Program-made: the position numbers and the translations under genes | Part shown: piece after piece, positions 6,701 through 7,487 of the stretch | Layout: every line of letters starts with the position of its first letter | Position numbering within the stretch: position 1 is the first letter of the stretch | The notes under the pieces: model-generated | The model's input: only the letters and a program-made list of their open reading frames with translations | Told to the model about the DNA's origin: nothing | Database searches by the model: none | NCBI GenBank assembly: GCA_947259435.1 | Contig: CAMYMP010000699.1 | Location: 1-7,487, forward strand | Length of the DNA: 7,487 nt | Direction: 5' to 3' | Source of the DNA: an uncultured Woeseiaceae bacterium | Lineage (GTDB): Bacteria; Pseudomonadota; Gammaproteobacteria; Woeseiales; Woeseiaceae

Positions 6701-7342
6701 ATGGGCACAATTGTGCGTTTTTTTCAGGATGGTGGTCCGTTCATGTACCCGATCCTGTTCGTATTCGCATTCGGCGTCGCGATCGCAATCGAGCGCTGGA
6801 TGTATTTGACACTGTCGGGCGCTAGCAATCGCTCTTTGTGGAAGAAGATCGTCCCGTACCTGAAGGCCGGCAACTTCCAGGAGGCGGCTCAGCTAACGTC
6901 CAGGTCGAAGGCAGCTATCGGCTCGATTCTGACCTACGGCCTGTATCGTGTGAAATCTGCGCGCCGCCGCGACGATATCGAAAAAGCGATGGAAGAAAGC
7001 CTGATGGAGGTCATGCCGCGGCTTGAAAAGCGTACGCATTATCTCGCGACTTTGGCGAACATCGCGACACTGCTTGGACTGCTCGGAACGATTATCGGTC
7101 TGATCAACGCGTTCACCGCGGTATCCAATGCCAACCCGGCCGACAAAGCGGACATGCTGTCTGCTTCTATCTCGGTTGCGATGAACACGACGGCGTTCGG
7201 CCTGATGGCCGCCATTCCGTTGCTGTTGATTCACGCGCTGTTGCAGACGAAGACGAATCAGCTCGTCGACAGCCTCGAGATGGCAAGCGTCAAGTTTCTG
7301 AATGCTGTCACCGAACGCCAGTTGAAGACTGCCGGAGCCTAA
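6701..7342 (+). CDS. ExbB/TolQ/MotA-family channel protein
   Basis: 213 residues, close to the usual 210-245 of ExbB/TolQ. The topology is that of ExbB. TM1 is at about 12-36 (GGPFMYPILFVFAFGVAIAI, then ERW). A cytoplasmic helical region with conserved-type charges runs over 40-112 (DDIEKAMEESLMEVMPRLEK before the TM2 helix). TM2 is at about 114-138 (YLATLANIATLLGLLGTIIG) and TM3 at about 155-181 (ISVAMNTTAFGLMAAIPLLL). The family signatures LGLLGTIIG and TTAFGLxxAIP are intact. Thr130 and Thr164 correspond to E. coli ExbB Thr148 and Thr181, which line the pore. The position of E. coli Glu176 is Val159 here, so one polar pore residue is missing. It should form the inner-membrane pentameric stator around an ExbD-type dimer and energise the periplasmic TPR assembly. 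The ExbD-like gene follows 2 bp later. A symbol is withheld because it could equally be called tolQ-, aglR- or exbB-like. Confidence 0.95.
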   Translation: MGTIVRFFQDGGPFMYPILFVFAFGVAIAIERWMYLTLSGASNRSLWKKIVPYLKAGNFQEAAQLTSRSKAAIGSILTYGLYRVKSARRRDDIEKAMEESLMEVMPRLEKRTHYLATLANIATLLGLLGTIIGLINAFTAVSNANPADKADMLSASISVAMNTTAFGLMAAIPLLLIHALLQTKTNQLVDSLEMASVKFLNAVTERQLKTAGA

Positions 7343-7344
7343 GC

Positions 7345-7487
7345 ATGATTCGCAGCCGTAAACGCGGTCGTCACTTTAACCATGCGACGGCCGAACTCAA
7401 TATCACGGCATTTATGAACCTGATGGTCATTCTGGTTCCGTTCCTGCTGATAACAGCGGTGTTCTCGCGTTTGGCGATTCTACAATT
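7345..7487 (+). CDS. ExbD/TolR-like protein with Asn in place of the transmembrane Asp, 5' part
   Basis: The ATG at 7345 follows the ExbB-like stop by 2 bp; the window ends after 47 full codons. A short, very basic cytoplasmic tail (IRSRKRGRHFNH) leads into ATAELNITAFMNLMVILVPF and LLITAVFSRLAIL. This matches the ExbD/TolR signature, normally xLNxTPhhDhhhhLLhhFhhT, with one transmembrane helix starting near residue 20. The key Asp (E. coli ExbD Asp25, TolR Asp23) is replaced by Asn25 (codon AAC 7417-7419), and the usual TP is TA. A proline (Pro32) lies in the helix. The periplasmic domain is beyond the window. Loci of this kind often carry two ExbD-like genes, so a second copy, possibly with the Asp, may follow. 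Family assignment is firm from the motif and its position next to the ExbB-like gene; whether it carries protons is open. Confidence 0.9.
   Translation, partial: MIRSRKRGRHFNHATAELNITAFMNLMVILVPFLLITAVFSRLAILQ

Noticed and set aside
5500..7487. Tol-Pal locus (tolQ-tolR-tolA-tolB-pal-ybgF)
   Set aside because: The TPR genes resemble YbgF/CpoB in repeat type, but here they lie before the ExbB-like gene, no tolA, tolB or pal is visible, and the ExbD-like motif lacks the Asp found in TolR.

Overview
The window looks like a chromosomal stretch of a Gram-negative bacterium, most likely a gammaproteobacterium. It is moderately GC-rich and densely packed on one strand. Signal peptides, an outer-membrane-type lipoprotein and an ExbB/ExbD pair show a double-membrane envelope. 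The exact lineage cannot be fixed from the sequence alone. I see no RNA genes, insertion sequences, CRISPR arrays or signs of recent transfer.

Layout, all on the + strand: (1) the 3' end of a TlpA-like thioredoxin-fold protein, 1-194; (2) a short gap with a small hairpin; (3) a secreted coiled-coil plus beta-rich protein, 223-786; (4) a 641-residue periplasmic TPR protein with a TTG start, 790-2715; (5) a 938-residue periplasmic TPR protein, 2712-5528; (6) a TPR lipoprotein, about 5506-6165; (7) a small secreted protein of unknown family, 6162-6629; (8) a 71-bp gap with a GC-rich hairpin, a 12-bp palindrome and a strong ribosome binding site; (9) an ExbB/TolQ/MotA-family channel protein, 6701-7342; (10) the first 47 codons of an ExbD/TolR-like protein, 7345 to the window end.

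Genes 3 to 7 are translationally coupled: they overlap by 4 bp or more, or are separated by 3 bp. They probably form one operon with the ExbB/ExbD pair. The content is an envelope-spanning assembly: an inner-membrane ion-driven motor (ExbB/ExbD), several periplasmic TPR scaffolds, and a TPR lipoprotein probably in the outer membrane. It is not a standard Tol-Pal or TonB locus. The composition (large periplasmic TPR proteins, a TPR lipoprotein, TolQ-like and TolR-like proteins) recalls the core of the myxobacterial Agl-Glt gliding and focal-adhesion machinery, whose core is, from memory, also found in gammaproteobacteria. That link is inference from architecture and gene order.

The most striking point is in the motor. 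The ExbD-like protein has Asn where the family's proton-carrying transmembrane Asp normally sits. The ExbB-like protein has Val where E. coli ExbB has Glu176, although both pore Thr residues are kept. The motor may therefore be coupled differently from ExbB-ExbD, or may need a second ExbD paralogue encoded just beyond the window.
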